A stretch of DNA of 64,000 nt, taken from Ilyomonas sp964249755. Lineage in GTDB: Bacteria; Bacteroidota; Bacteroidia; Chitinophagales; Chitinophagaceae. The notes below the pieces were generated by a model that was given only the letters and a program-made list of their open reading frames with translations, had not been told where the DNA came from and searched no databases. The DNA lies in the NCBI GenBank assembly GCA_964249755.1, contig CAXUDB010000001.1, positions 620,001-684,000 of the forward strand, written 5' to 3'. This document shows, one piece after another, positions 9,586 through 18,300 of the stretch (the first letter of the stretch is position 1; every line of letters begins with the position of its first letter). The translations under genes and the position numbers were made by a program.

Positions 9586-10409
9586 ATATAATAGTTAAGC
9601 TGGTTACCTCTTAATGTCTCCCGCTTCTTCCGGCGTTCCCTCTCACCCCTTCGCCGTCCGCTTTCTTCCTTTTAACAAGAACGTTGCTTAAGCATCCGTT
9701 ATAAATGATGCACCCGGTTCAACACCCTTATCTACAAAAGCGAGGTGCCTCATTTATCCGGTTAAAGGGTTAATAGAAAAGGTTCACCCCGTTTCATCAC
9801 GGCAAGCCCCGCAGCCATGGGGTACGCTTCTTTTATCGGATTCTATTGAATTCTGAAGCGATGCCCTTTTCTGCGGACTCATCCAGTTCCCCTTTCGCAA
9901 TAGGGGAACGCGCAAAATTGTCCGCCCTAAAAGTATAAAATAGTTAGGGAATTTACGGTTTTAGTGCCTGCCATATCCGGGCTTCATTAAAGGTGGAAAC
10001 AAAGTCATAAAAAGGTGGATGAAATCTACATCAGAAGTTGCGCGCAGAGGCAGTCGTAGGCGCAGAGTGCGAGCCGCTATGTTGTTGGTGATAAACTATG
10101 GTGAGTGGGAGAAGCCAAAGTTATAAACTTCAGGATAGAGAGGGCGAAGTTGCAAACGTTCGCTGAACTTCTGTGCGGCATACTTCACTGAGTTGAGACG
10201 ATGATCAGGTAAAGATGATGATTCATAAATAAAACCTGTATCAGAAAGCAGTGTAAGTCCGGCATAGGCTGTCTTTTGATCAGAATTTACCTGCCATACT
10301 TTAGAAGTTGCAAGTAGAAACATTTATGTGCAGTGTTATTGCTTTATTATATTTGAAGCCTGCTATTGTGGGGTAGATGTGAGGGGTAACCAACTAAAAA
10401 TGATCACAC
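9586..10409. other. Gene-poor, repeat-rich intergenic stretch
   Basis: No gene is supported. 10040-10170 holds the longest copy of a dispersed non-coding repeat (10061-10105, then 'gaagttgcaaacgttcgctgaac' near 10145). A second, shorter piece lies near 10327-10350. A minus-strand frame at 10096-10323 exists only because of these repeats. An imperfect inverted repeat (AAATGATGCAC / GTGCCTCATTT) lies near 9705-9755. Confidence 0.55.
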
Positions 10410-10706
10410 ATGTATTTGTCTCTTCGTAAATGGGGTTTTGCTAAGAACCTGTCGTTTATCGTTTTTATGTTAATGGCTATAGTGGCGTTGGCTGCTTGCA
10501 ACAGCAACGCTTCTTCAAACGGCAAAACGGGTTATACCGCCCCGGATGAAAATGAAGCAGAGAAAGTGATAACATTCAACAATACGCTCGTAGAAATAGA
10601 TGACCGCAACAATCATTACCTTAGCCAGGTAAAATCGAATATCGCCAAGATTGTAGAAAAAATTACAATCGCCGTCCACCACCAATTACATAGACGATCC
10701 TTCTGA
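10410..10706 (+). CDS. DUF3829/YiiG-like lipoprotein, 5' part (frameshifted)
   Basis: N-terminal part of a lipoprotein: signal segment, lipobox (LAAC), then a helical region (NNTLVEIDDRNNHYLSQVKSN). The frame then runs out at 10706 in a non-protein-like tail (HHQLHRRSF). Continuation is found one frame over: removing one A from the A6 run at 10657-10662 gives VEKLQSPSTTNYIDDPSEDP and leads without a stop into the frame of 10744-11385. The two pieces are therefore one broken gene, or one read by slippage on the A-run. Family call (YiiG/DUF3829) rests on the helical lipoprotein pattern and is tentative. Confidence 0.6.
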   Translation: MYLSLRKWGFAKNLSFIVFMLMAIVALAACNSNASSNGKTGYTAPDENEAEKVITFNNTLVEIDDRNNHYLSQVKSNIAKIVEKITIAVHHQLHRRSF

Positions 10707-10743
10707 AGATCCGCTTTTACATGGGGATGAAGACGTAACACAG

Positions 10744-11385
10744 GTGCCCCGTTCTTTAAGCAAGGATGACCAGGCATTTTTTAAAACCAACATCGCTTCA
10801 ATGAATGATCTGTACAGCCAGATAAAAACAACCTACAAAAGCTTGTATGGCTATATGCAGGCTGAAGATTTTAAGGACGATAACTATTCTAAGGGCAAAT
10901 CGCTGGTAGTGCAGCTAAATGAGCTGGGAACAAAATACTACACGGTAGAAGGCGCCGTCATACAAAAGCTGGCGACGGTGGGCGATGCTGCCGAACGTAC
11001 CCTGCTGAAAGACAACCCGCTAAAAGATTTTATTTATGCGCTGAAGGATGATAATGCCGCGGTTGCCAACCTGAATGGTTTATTAGACAGTGCGGCAAAC
11101 AATTATAAGGCTTTTGCGGGGAGGGCAACGGCTGCTTACACTAGCTTAAATGATCAGTACAACAAGCATTCAACAGCAACCTTTCCCGAAGGTAATTATG
11201 CGAACCAAAGAGATGCGTTCAGCCGATATTATACAACCCTGTACAACTATTTACTGTCTGTAAGAAAGAAGATGCGCGATGCCAACGCTACCGGCACCAT
11301 AGATGAATCAGATCTGCAGGATTTCAGCCAGCAGCAGGATGCATTAAGAACTTACTACAACGACTTTGTAGATCAAAACCATTAA
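10744..11385 (+). CDS. DUF3829/YiiG-like lipoprotein, 3' part (frameshifted)
   Basis: This 213-codon frame has only a GTG start, no signal peptide and no domain start of its own. Protein-like sequence extends in the same frame upstream to about 10655, which supports it being the C-terminal portion of the lipoprotein that begins at 10410. It is largely helical (SKDDQAFFKTNIASMNDLYSQ, LQDFSQQQDALRTYYNDF), as in DUF3829 proteins. If the frameshift is genuine the intact product would be about 324 aa. If it is a sequencing error the gene is normal. Confidence 0.65.
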   Translation: MPRSLSKDDQAFFKTNIASMNDLYSQIKTTYKSLYGYMQAEDFKDDNYSKGKSLVVQLNELGTKYYTVEGAVIQKLATVGDAAERTLLKDNPLKDFIYALKDDNAAVANLNGLLDSAANNYKAFAGRATAAYTSLNDQYNKHSTATFPEGNYANQRDAFSRYYTTLYNYLLSVRKKMRDANATGTIDESDLQDFSQQQDALRTYYNDFVDQNH

Positions 11386-12237
11386 CCATTCTCTTCCGGC
11401 AATACAAAGTAGCCGCTCTGCTATGTAAATGCAAAGTCGCAGACTTCTGTATAGGAGGCAGGGTTGTAAACATTCGCTCCATCTAATGTGTTGTACATTT
11501 TGCCGAGGTGAGAAGACACAAGCAGGGTGTTTGCTTTAGAGTAGGGAATTAAAAAAGGCTTTACCTGCACTATTTGTATTTCTTTTTTATCTTTATGACG
11601 ATCACCCAATAACCAAAGGTTTACCCATTCACCTCTTTTTTTCTCTACTGCCAAGATTACCAAAAAGCCGAACCCTGAACGAAGGATGAACGTAAGATGA
11701 ACGAAGGAGAGGTATAGTTGGTATATAACTGGTACGAAGCAAGGCGGGAGCAAGCACGAACCAAGATAGAACAGCGTCAATACTTAGAAGCGACCCATTA
11801 CAGGAGGGAAGCAACAGTGCAGTTGAATGAGGTGACGGGATAAGATAGGTAATCTTGCCCTATGATAGACAAGAGTAAACGCTTTTGTATCATCTTACTT
11901 TCCAGATTGTGAAATGGGTAAATATCTTTACCAGAAATGAATACAAGCAAATTATTGTTGGCAGTTTTGATTATTTGTAAGCAGTAACACCTTTATGTAA
12001 CCAAGTTATGGGACAAGACAAGGATTGTATCTACGCACAGTGTAAGCCGCTTTATTATATTTGGGACAAACTACGATGAATAGGGGTGAAGTTGCAAACC
12101 ATTGCTCACTTGATATTCAATTAACACATTTGGTGATAACATTCATAAAAACATGTTTTCTTAGAATGGATTTTTTGATCATCAATATATTTTGTAAGTA
12201 GTTCAGATATTAGATTGACTTTGAAAAGCTCGCCTTA
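11386..12237. other. Gene-poor, repeat-rich stretch before the AT-rich gene
   Basis: No gene supported over about 850 bp. It contains degenerate copies of the dispersed repeat (11424-11490 and 12034-12105) and three tandem 11-bp units TGAACG[A/T]A[G/A]GA at 11677-11709. The minus-strand frame 11421-11780 is repeat-derived. Confidence 0.5.
11677..11709. repeat. Three tandem 11-bp units
   Basis: Units at 11677, 11688 and 11699 read TGAACGAAGGA, TGAACGTAAGA and TGAACGAAGGA. The first and third are identical, the middle differs at two positions. The array lies in non-coding DNA about 530 bp before the AT-rich gene. Confidence 0.75.
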
Positions 12238-14040
12238 ATGAGACTAACATTCTTGACAAATCCTGACCCTATTAGGCAAGAGAAGATGCGCTTCTTCAGC
12301 GACTACTATTCTTTTGTAAATGAATTTTTGGGTCTATTACCTGAGTTCCCTTTTGAAAATTGTTTATCCTTAATAAACAAAATATTATTTCAGATCAGAA
12401 ACAATTTAGACAATTGCGCACCATATATCGAAAACTATTACCAGCAACTAAACTTTTTTTATTCTCCCAATTTTATAAAAAAATCTTCTGCTTTCATTTT
12501 GGTAGAAAAGGATTTTCAAAAGATGGAATCAAAATACAATTCTTGCAAATCCGTCAAAAAGAAAACAATTAAAAGAGATTGGATCAATTCGCATCCTTCA
12601 TTTATCAAACATCTTGAGAGAATTGAACGTGAGTTTGCAAAAGACTTCGATAAAAATTTCGATACTCTTTTTAGGCTATTACAGTGTTCACATCCTTTAA
12701 AAGAACATGTGGATGCAATTAAATTTTGTACACATAATCTTGTTGCCGAACTTAGATTAAAAGGACATTCACAGGATGCGCTTGATGGATATATAAACCG
12801 ACTTCTCGGTAAGGAAGATTTTCCTTTACCTCCCAAAATCATAAACATTAAGAACAAAGAATTACGGAATAAGAAGAGAACAGAATTTCTCTCTAATCGA
12901 ACTTTTAAAGAACAATTTTATGGTTTTAAAAATATCATTGATGCCTATGAATTCAAATCAGGATTCTTTATTTATAAAATAGAAAATTGCTTTTTAGACA
13001 AGAAAGTTCAAAAGGAATTCTACGTTCAGATTGAGGAAGTAATTTTTTGTTCACCATTTCATTCCTCCTTATCTAAACTTAGATCAAGTATAAAAAAGCG
13101 AGATAAAGAACGACCTTTCAAAGCTTATTCTAGATTTTTCAATGAAAGGATTTTGCTGGCTTTTTTGAAGTTAAGTTATGAAAGCACAGATAGTGCTATG
13201 AAAATAGGGTTATCAAAAGTAAAACAAGAATTGATTCAACTAAATGGATACATAAATACAAACTTGTCTGTTAACACCAATGATTATCTATTTACTGAAA
13301 GCCTAAGTTTGGGAGTTGAAGCACATCGATTTAATATTTCCAAGAAGAGTATACCAACTATTGACGAACATAATTTATCCGTTGCTAAAACAAATCCATA
13401 CGAAATATTGAGGACTACAAAGAGCATTGCTAAACCTCAGATTCTATCTAGTGAAAATACTTTTTTTTTAAGTGTGCATGACATCAATCTATCTTTTTAT
13501 TGGGTGTACATTGAAAATTTATTTCGAGATACTAAGTTTCAAAACAATGATGAGAGACGTAAGAAAATAGTTCGAATACTCTTAAACTGTTTAGTCAATT
13601 TTAAAAACAAGTTTTTAGTATCGATGCTCGATGTACTCTTTACTGATATGTTTGTTCCCAAGGAATTAGGAATAAGCCATGAAGACCGCAAGTATGCTTT
13701 TCAGGAAATTAAAATGAAAAGAAACTTCAATTTTGATTTTTCTCAACATGCACTTAAAATCAAAAATCCAATTTTTGATAAAATGCTTTTGTACCAGAAA
13801 AACTTTCTCTCAAATCAACAAAAGGAAAAATGGAGACAATTTTTTTCAAGTTTGATCTTAGAATTGTATGAATTTAGAAATTCGGAATTACACAGCGGTA
13901 AAATTAATCCGCTAAGCAAAATGAAACTATTAACTGTAATTCCTACTTTAATTAATCAGGTTAGGAGAAATTTTATAGATGGATGTAGGGATAATCCTCA
14001 TTTATCTTTTGAAGACTTAATAATTTATTTGTCTAAATAA
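12238..14040 (+). CDS. AT-rich orphan gene, large protein with HEPN-like C-terminus
   Basis: A 600-aa cytoplasmic protein (no signal peptide or clear membrane helix), rich in Lys, Asn, Phe and Ile. Near the C-terminus YEFRNSELHSGK (R547, N548, H552) fits the Rx4-6H motif of HEPN domains, preceded and followed by predicted helices (LSKMKLLTVIPTLINQVRR). Many HEPN proteins are RNases in toxin-antitoxin and phage-defence systems. The N-terminal 500 residues match nothing I recognise. Sampled 60-base rows inside the gene have about 25-27% GC against about 55% in clpC, so recent transfer is likely. Start: ATG 12238; ATG 12286 is an alternative. No partner gene adjoins it. Confidence 0.8.
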   Translation: MRLTFLTNPDPIRQEKMRFFSDYYSFVNEFLGLLPEFPFENCLSLINKILFQIRNNLDNCAPYIENYYQQLNFFYSPNFIKKSSAFILVEKDFQKMESKYNSCKSVKKKTIKRDWINSHPSFIKHLERIEREFAKDFDKNFDTLFRLLQCSHPLKEHVDAIKFCTHNLVAELRLKGHSQDALDGYINRLLGKEDFPLPPKIINIKNKELRNKKRTEFLSNRTFKEQFYGFKNIIDAYEFKSGFFIYKIENCFLDKKVQKEFYVQIEEVIFCSPFHSSLSKLRSSIKKRDKERPFKAYSRFFNERILLAFLKLSYESTDSAMKIGLSKVKQELIQLNGYINTNLSVNTNDYLFTESLSLGVEAHRFNISKKSIPTIDEHNLSVAKTNPYEILRTTKSIAKPQILSSENTFFLSVHDINLSFYWVYIENLFRDTKFQNNDERRKKIVRILLNCLVNFKNKFLVSMLDVLFTDMFVPKELGISHEDRKYAFQEIKMKRNFNFDFSQHALKIKNPIFDKMLLYQKNFLSNQQKEKWRQFFSSLILELYEFRNSELHSGKINPLSKMKLLTVIPTLINQVRRNFIDGCRDNPHLSFEDLIIYLSK

Positions 14041-14065
14041 AATACGCTAAATAGGTATAAGACTT

Positions 14066-14467
14066 CTAAGGATTCAACTCATCTTCCTTTCCCTCAAAAT
14101 CATTCATCAGCTCTCTCTCTATTTCTTCCATTTGCACAATATCATACGCCTCCGATAAAGTCGGCGTAATGTTCAAGCTGTCTTCCAAATCTTCACTCTT
14201 AATCACAGTCATAACCTCAGGCGGCACGCCACATAACACAAAACTCTTTTTTGCCGCATGAAAATGCTGTTGCAAAGAAGCCAGGTTATTCACGCCATTG
14301 CGGTCAGCAGTAACGATGTTTTGCATGTTTACAATGACATTGCCGCATTCTAAAGAAATGCCTTCTGTGGCAGCCGCATAAAGCGCTTCTGCCAAATTAG
14401 CATCCAAAAGGGTCAATTGCGGCGTAATAACAGTAAACTTTTCCTTGGTATCAATTTTGAAACTCAT
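14066..14467 (-). CDS. STAS-domain protein (anti-sigma antagonist-like)
   Basis: A 133-aa single STAS domain of the kind that binds anti-sigma kinases or scaffolds signalling. The core is recognisable (FTVITPQLTLLDANLAEALY, NVIVNMQNIVTADRNGVNNLASL, SFVLCGVPPEVMTVI). The usual phospho-acceptor Ser of SpoIIAA (IDSSG) is replaced by ADRNG, so regulation by phosphorylation there is unlikely. A C-terminal acidic extension follows. It is convergent with the AT-rich gene and divergent from clpC, about 100 bp away. Confidence 0.8.
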   Translation of the reverse strand: MSFKIDTKEKFTVITPQLTLLDANLAEALYAAATEGISLECGNVIVNMQNIVTADRNGVNNLASLQQHFHAAKKSFVLCGVPPEVMTVIKSEDLEDSLNITPTLSEAYDIVQMEEIERELMNDFEGKEDELNP

Positions 14468-14563
14468 ATAGTCTTCACGAATGTTTGAAACTGCTTTTTA
14501 ATTTATTCTTAAGTACGGGGGTTCAAAATTATTCGTTATTATTGTATCTAATAAATGTAAATC

Positions 14564-17101
14564 ATGGATAATAATTTTTCAGCTCAGGTTAAGGAAATTA
14601 TTTCGTTCAGCCGGGAGGAAGCTCTGAGGCTGGGAAATGATTTCATTGGGACGGAACATTTGTTATTAGGACTGATTAGGGAAGGTGAAAACACAGCTAT
14701 AAAAGTTTTAAAACAATTGAACGTTGATTTATACGAATTGCGCAAGGAGGTGGAGCTTGCCGTTAAAGACAAGACGGGTAAGAACATCGCAAACATCAAC
14801 AGTTTGCCGCTTACCAAGCAAGCCGAAAAGGTAATTCGCGTAACGGTTCTGGAGGCAAAAGCATTGAAAAGTCCGCTGGTAGAAACAGAACATTTAATGC
14901 TTTCTATTTTAAAGAACCGGGAGAACATAGCCACGCAGATTTTAGGTCAGTTTGATGTGGATTATGATACTTTCAGAAACGAGATTGGTGTGGTGCGCAG
15001 CAACGAGCCGCGCAGCGAATACACTGAGAACGACGATGATGATTTTGAGGACGAAAAGAAAGGCTTCACGGGTGGTCAACGCAGCAGCGGCAAAGGAGGA
15101 GCAGCCAATGCAAAGAGCAAAACACCGGTGCTGGACAACTTTGGCCGAGACATCACCAAGTTAGCCGAAGCGGGCTCGCTCGACCCAATTGTTGGACGTG
15201 AGGAAGAGATTGAGCGTGTGTCGCAGATCCTTTCCCGTCGTAAGAAAAATAATCCCATTTTGATTGGTGAGCCAGGTGTGGGTAAGACGGCGATAGTGGA
15301 AGGGCTGGCGCTTCGCATTGTGCAACGCAAGGTGAGCCGCGTGTTGTTTGACAAGCGAGTGATTAGTCTGGACCTGGCAGCTTTGGTTGCTGGTACCAAA
15401 TACCGCGGTCAGTTTGAAGAGCGCATGAAAGCCATCATGAATGAACTGGAAAAGAATCGCGATGTGATTCTTTTCATTGATGAAATTCATACGATTGTGG
15501 GTGCAGGTGGCGCGAGTGGTTCTTTAGATGCAAGCAACATCTTTAAACCAGCTTTGGCGAGAGGCGAACTGCAATGCATTGGCGCTTCTACCTTGGATGA
15601 GTATCGCCAGTACATAGAGAAGGATGGTGCCCTTGACCGTCGTTTCCAGAAAGTAATGGTGGATCCGCCAAGCGTGGATGAAACGATTATGATATTGAAC
15701 AATATCAAATCGAAGTACGAGGATTATCACAACGTTATTTATGATAACGAAGCGATTGAGGCTTGCGTGAAGTTGAGCGACCGTTATATGACGGACCGTT
15801 TACTGCCCGACAAAGCGATTGATGTGCTGGATGAAGTGGGCGCGAGAGTGCACCTGAAGAACATCAACGTGCCGCAGACGATTCTTGACCTGGAAAAGAA
15901 GATTGAAGACATTAAGGTTGAGAAAAATAAGGTAGTAAAGAGCCAGCGCTTTGAAGAAGCGGCTTCCCTGCGCGATACTGAAAAACGCTTAGGCGAAGAG
16001 CTTGACAAAGCGAAAGGCGCATGGGAAGAGGAAAGCAAACACAAGCGCTACCCGATAGATGAAGAAGCCATTGCGGAAGTGGTGAGCATGATGACCGGCA
16101 TACCTGTGAAACGCATGGTGCAGGCAGAAACGGAAAAGCTTCGCAAGATGAGCGATGATATGGCTGCGATGGTGGTAGGACAAACCGATGCCATCTCTAA
16201 AGTGGTGAAAGCCATTCAGCGTAACCGCGTGGGTTTAAAAGACCCCAAGAAGCCGATTGGTACGTTTATCTTCTTGGGTCCGACGGGCGTGGGTAAAACA
16301 GAGTTGGCACGTGCGCTTGCCCGCTACATGTTCGACAGCGAAGATGCGCTGATCCGCATTGATATGAGTGAGTACATGGAGAAATTCACTGTGTCTCGTT
16401 TAGTAGGTGCGCCTCCGGGCTATGTAGGTTATGAAGAAGGTGGTCAGTTAACAGAGAAAGTTCGTCGCAAGCCTTACAGCGTGATATTGCTGGATGAAAT
16501 TGAGAAAGCTCATCCAGACATTTACAACATCTTATTGCAGGTATTGGATGATGGTATCCTAACCGATGGTTTGGGTAGAAAGATTAACTTCAAGAATACC
16601 TTAATCATCATGACCTCCAATATCGGTGTACGCCAGTTGAAGGAGTTTGGTGATGGAGTTGGGTTTGCCACAGCAAATCGCCTGCAGAACCAGGATGAAA
16701 ACAACAAGGCGGTAATTGAGAAAGCTCTGAAACGCACATTTGCGCCGGAGTTTCTGAACCGTATTGATGACGTAGTGATCTTTAATTCTCTTGACAAAGA
16801 CAACATCTTCTCTATCATTGATATCCTGATGAAGAACGTGTTAAAGCGCCTGAATTCGTTAGGCTACAGCTTAGAACTGACGGAAGAAGCAAAGAGCTTT
16901 ATTGCCGACAAAGGATATGATGTTCAGTTTGGTGCGCGCCCGCTGCATAGAGCAATCCAGAAATACCTGGAGGATCCATTAGCGGAAGAGATTCTAAACC
17001 TGAACGTGAAGAACGGAGATACACTGATTGCTGATTTAGATAAGGAGAATCAAAAGATTAAATTTGAATTCCGTAGGAAAGAAGAGGAAGCGAAAGTATA
17101 A
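14564..17101 (+). CDS. clpC: ClpC-type AAA+ unfoldase (Clp protease ATPase subunit)
   Basis: An 845-aa HSP100 unfoldase that feeds substrates to ClpP. Domains in order: two Clp_N repeats (residues about 5-140), acidic linker, AAA-1 with Walker A GEPGVGKT (235-242) and Walker B LFIDEIH, a middle domain with UVR-like helix (SQRFEEAASLRDTEKRL) typical of ClpC rather than ClpB, AAA-2 with Walker A GPTGVGKT (572-579), and the ClpB D2-small C-terminal domain (GYDVQFGARPLHRAIQKY). Length is right for the family. It is monocistronic and ends at a strong intrinsic terminator (17120-17160). No McsA/McsB or CtsR genes adjoin. Confidence 0.97.
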   Translation: MDNNFSAQVKEIISFSREEALRLGNDFIGTEHLLLGLIREGENTAIKVLKQLNVDLYELRKEVELAVKDKTGKNIANINSLPLTKQAEKVIRVTVLEAKALKSPLVETEHLMLSILKNRENIATQILGQFDVDYDTFRNEIGVVRSNEPRSEYTENDDDDFEDEKKGFTGGQRSSGKGGAANAKSKTPVLDNFGRDITKLAEAGSLDPIVGREEEIERVSQILSRRKKNNPILIGEPGVGKTAIVEGLALRIVQRKVSRVLFDKRVISLDLAALVAGTKYRGQFEERMKAIMNELEKNRDVILFIDEIHTIVGAGGASGSLDASNIFKPALARGELQCIGASTLDEYRQYIEKDGALDRRFQKVMVDPPSVDETIMILNNIKSKYEDYHNVIYDNEAIEACVKLSDRYMTDRLLPDKAIDVLDEVGARVHLKNINVPQTILDLEKKIEDIKVEKNKVVKSQRFEEAASLRDTEKRLGEELDKAKGAWEEESKHKRYPIDEEAIAEVVSMMTGIPVKRMVQAETEKLRKMSDDMAAMVVGQTDAISKVVKAIQRNRVGLKDPKKPIGTFIFLGPTGVGKTELARALARYMFDSEDALIRIDMSEYMEKFTVSRLVGAPPGYVGYEEGGQLTEKVRRKPYSVILLDEIEKAHPDIYNILLQVLDDGILTDGLGRKINFKNTLIIMTSNIGVRQLKEFGDGVGFATANRLQNQDENNKAVIEKALKRTFAPEFLNRIDDVVIFNSLDKDNIFSIIDILMKNVLKRLNSLGYSLELTEEAKSFIADKGYDVQFGARPLHRAIQKYLEDPLAEEILNLNVKNGDTLIADLDKENQKIKFEFRRKEEEAKV

Positions 17102-17119
17102 TGCTGACGCTATATTGAT

Positions 17120-17160
17120 AAAGAACAAAGCCAGACTGTAAAGTCTGGCTTTGTTCTTTT
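17120..17160 (+). terminator. Intrinsic terminator of clpC
   Basis: Perfect 18-bp stem (17120-17137 / 17142-17159) with a GTAA loop and T-rich 3' side, 19 bp after the clpC stop. Confidence 0.92.
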
Positions 17161-17312
17161 GTTAACTCATCAACCGAACTTTCACGTATTCACTATTTTA
17201 CCCCGCGAGAGGATGTACTATCATTTTTGGATGTGATAGAGTTGATTCCTTCCGATATAGAAACATACCGGAAGCGCATTATTACACCAACTCAACAGGA
17301 TAAATATCTAAC

Positions 17313-17693
17313 TTATTGCCCTATCGAGGATTTGTTTATACTCGTTTCAATGGTTTTCAGTAAATCGCTCACTTCAAAAGGCTTGTGAACAAAACCATCG
17401 GCGAGCGAATCAGATACACTCTTCGTTACACTCGGGTTGGCAGAAAACAGGATGACCGGAATGTGTTTCGTGGTGGCTTTTTTCTTTAGCACCTTACAAA
17501 TATCCCTGCCATCGTTGCCCGAAAGCAATACATCGAGAAGAATCACGTCCGGCTGAAAACTTTCCGCCTTTTCATAAATTTCTTCCCACCGGGAAAGGGT
17601 CATCACATCAAAACCTTTTACTTTAAATAGTAGTTGTACCACCACAAGGATGTCAAGGTCGTCGTCGAGAACCAGAATTTTTTTTGCGCTCAT
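17313..17693 (-). CDS. Single-domain response regulator (CheY-like)
   Basis: A 126-aa receiver-only protein: acidic pocket (LVLDDDLDI), phospho-acceptor D54 in ILLDVLLSG, Ser84 in the switch position and K104 in HKPFE. With no output domain it must act by protein contact, for example in a phosphorelay or on a motility or kinase partner. No kinase is next to it. It is convergent with clpC and divergent from rpoC; its start is 607 bp from the rpoC start. Confidence 0.9.
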   Translation of the reverse strand: MSAKKILVLDDDLDILVVVQLLFKVKGFDVMTLSRWEEIYEKAESFQPDVILLDVLLSGNDGRDICKVLKKKATTKHIPVILFSANPSVTKSVSDSLADGFVHKPFEVSDLLKTIETSINKSSIGQ

Positions 17694-18300
17694 TATCAGT
17701 TGTAATAAAATTGGAAACTTGATTATTGTAAATACAAAACAATCTTCGGCTACCAGTCACCGGCTTTATCCATTCTTACTCTTCAGAACACCTCCGTTTC
17801 AATACAGGAAAAAAGCAGTTCACTCATTTCATTAACAACTGCTGCACATCGTTTCAGAATCGAAAACACTTTCGGTTCCGGCGATTTTTATTTCTTGCAG
17901 TTCTGTATAAAAGATACTGTGATTCCTGTAGCAAAAATGCAGTCTTACAACAAACAATCAAAGCGAAAACAAGATTAAAATTTTAAGCGAAAAAAAATTA
18001 AGGCAAAATTTTACGTTTTCGATTTTTTTTATTATTGAATCTTCATATTTTTGCCGACTTATGTATTTTCAAAGCTCGCAACCTGTCCGGCAGCATTCTT
18101 CAATTTTTACATTCTATTCTACCGCTACAAAACCGATATGATTCTCTGCAAGCCTTCTTTGCAGTATTATTCTGCATTCTGGTCAAATGAGAAGAGCATA
18201 TACGGTATTGTGTATTTATATGGTTTGTAAATTTTCGAAATAAAAGTTAACCACAGCAGCGAGGCTGAATCTGCATCCTAAAAAAAATTCTAACGTAAAT
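17694..18300. other. AT-rich leader and promoter region upstream of rpoC
   Basis: This 607-bp gap holds no supported gene. It is notably AT-rich (poly-A/T runs around 17980-18050) and contains a TAnnTTTG box at 18046. There is no trace of rpoB coding sequence immediately upstream of rpoC, where it is expected. Confidence 0.6.
18046..18053 (+). promoter_or_regulatory. Candidate -7 box for rpoC
   Basis: TATTTTTG matches the Bacteroidota sigma-A -7 consensus TAnnTTTG exactly. A convincing -33 TTTG at the usual spacing is not visible. It would give a leader of about 240 nt before the rpoC ATG. Confidence 0.4.

Noticed and set aside
10096..10323. 75-codon minus-strand ORF
   Set aside because: It lies entirely in the dispersed repeat, with peptides such as FSERLQ repeated from the same repeat elsewhere. 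No signal or domain.
11421..11780. 119-codon minus-strand ORF
   Set aside because: Runs through repeat copies and the 11-bp tandem; no domain, hydrophobic and Arg/Ser/Leu-rich as in noise frames.
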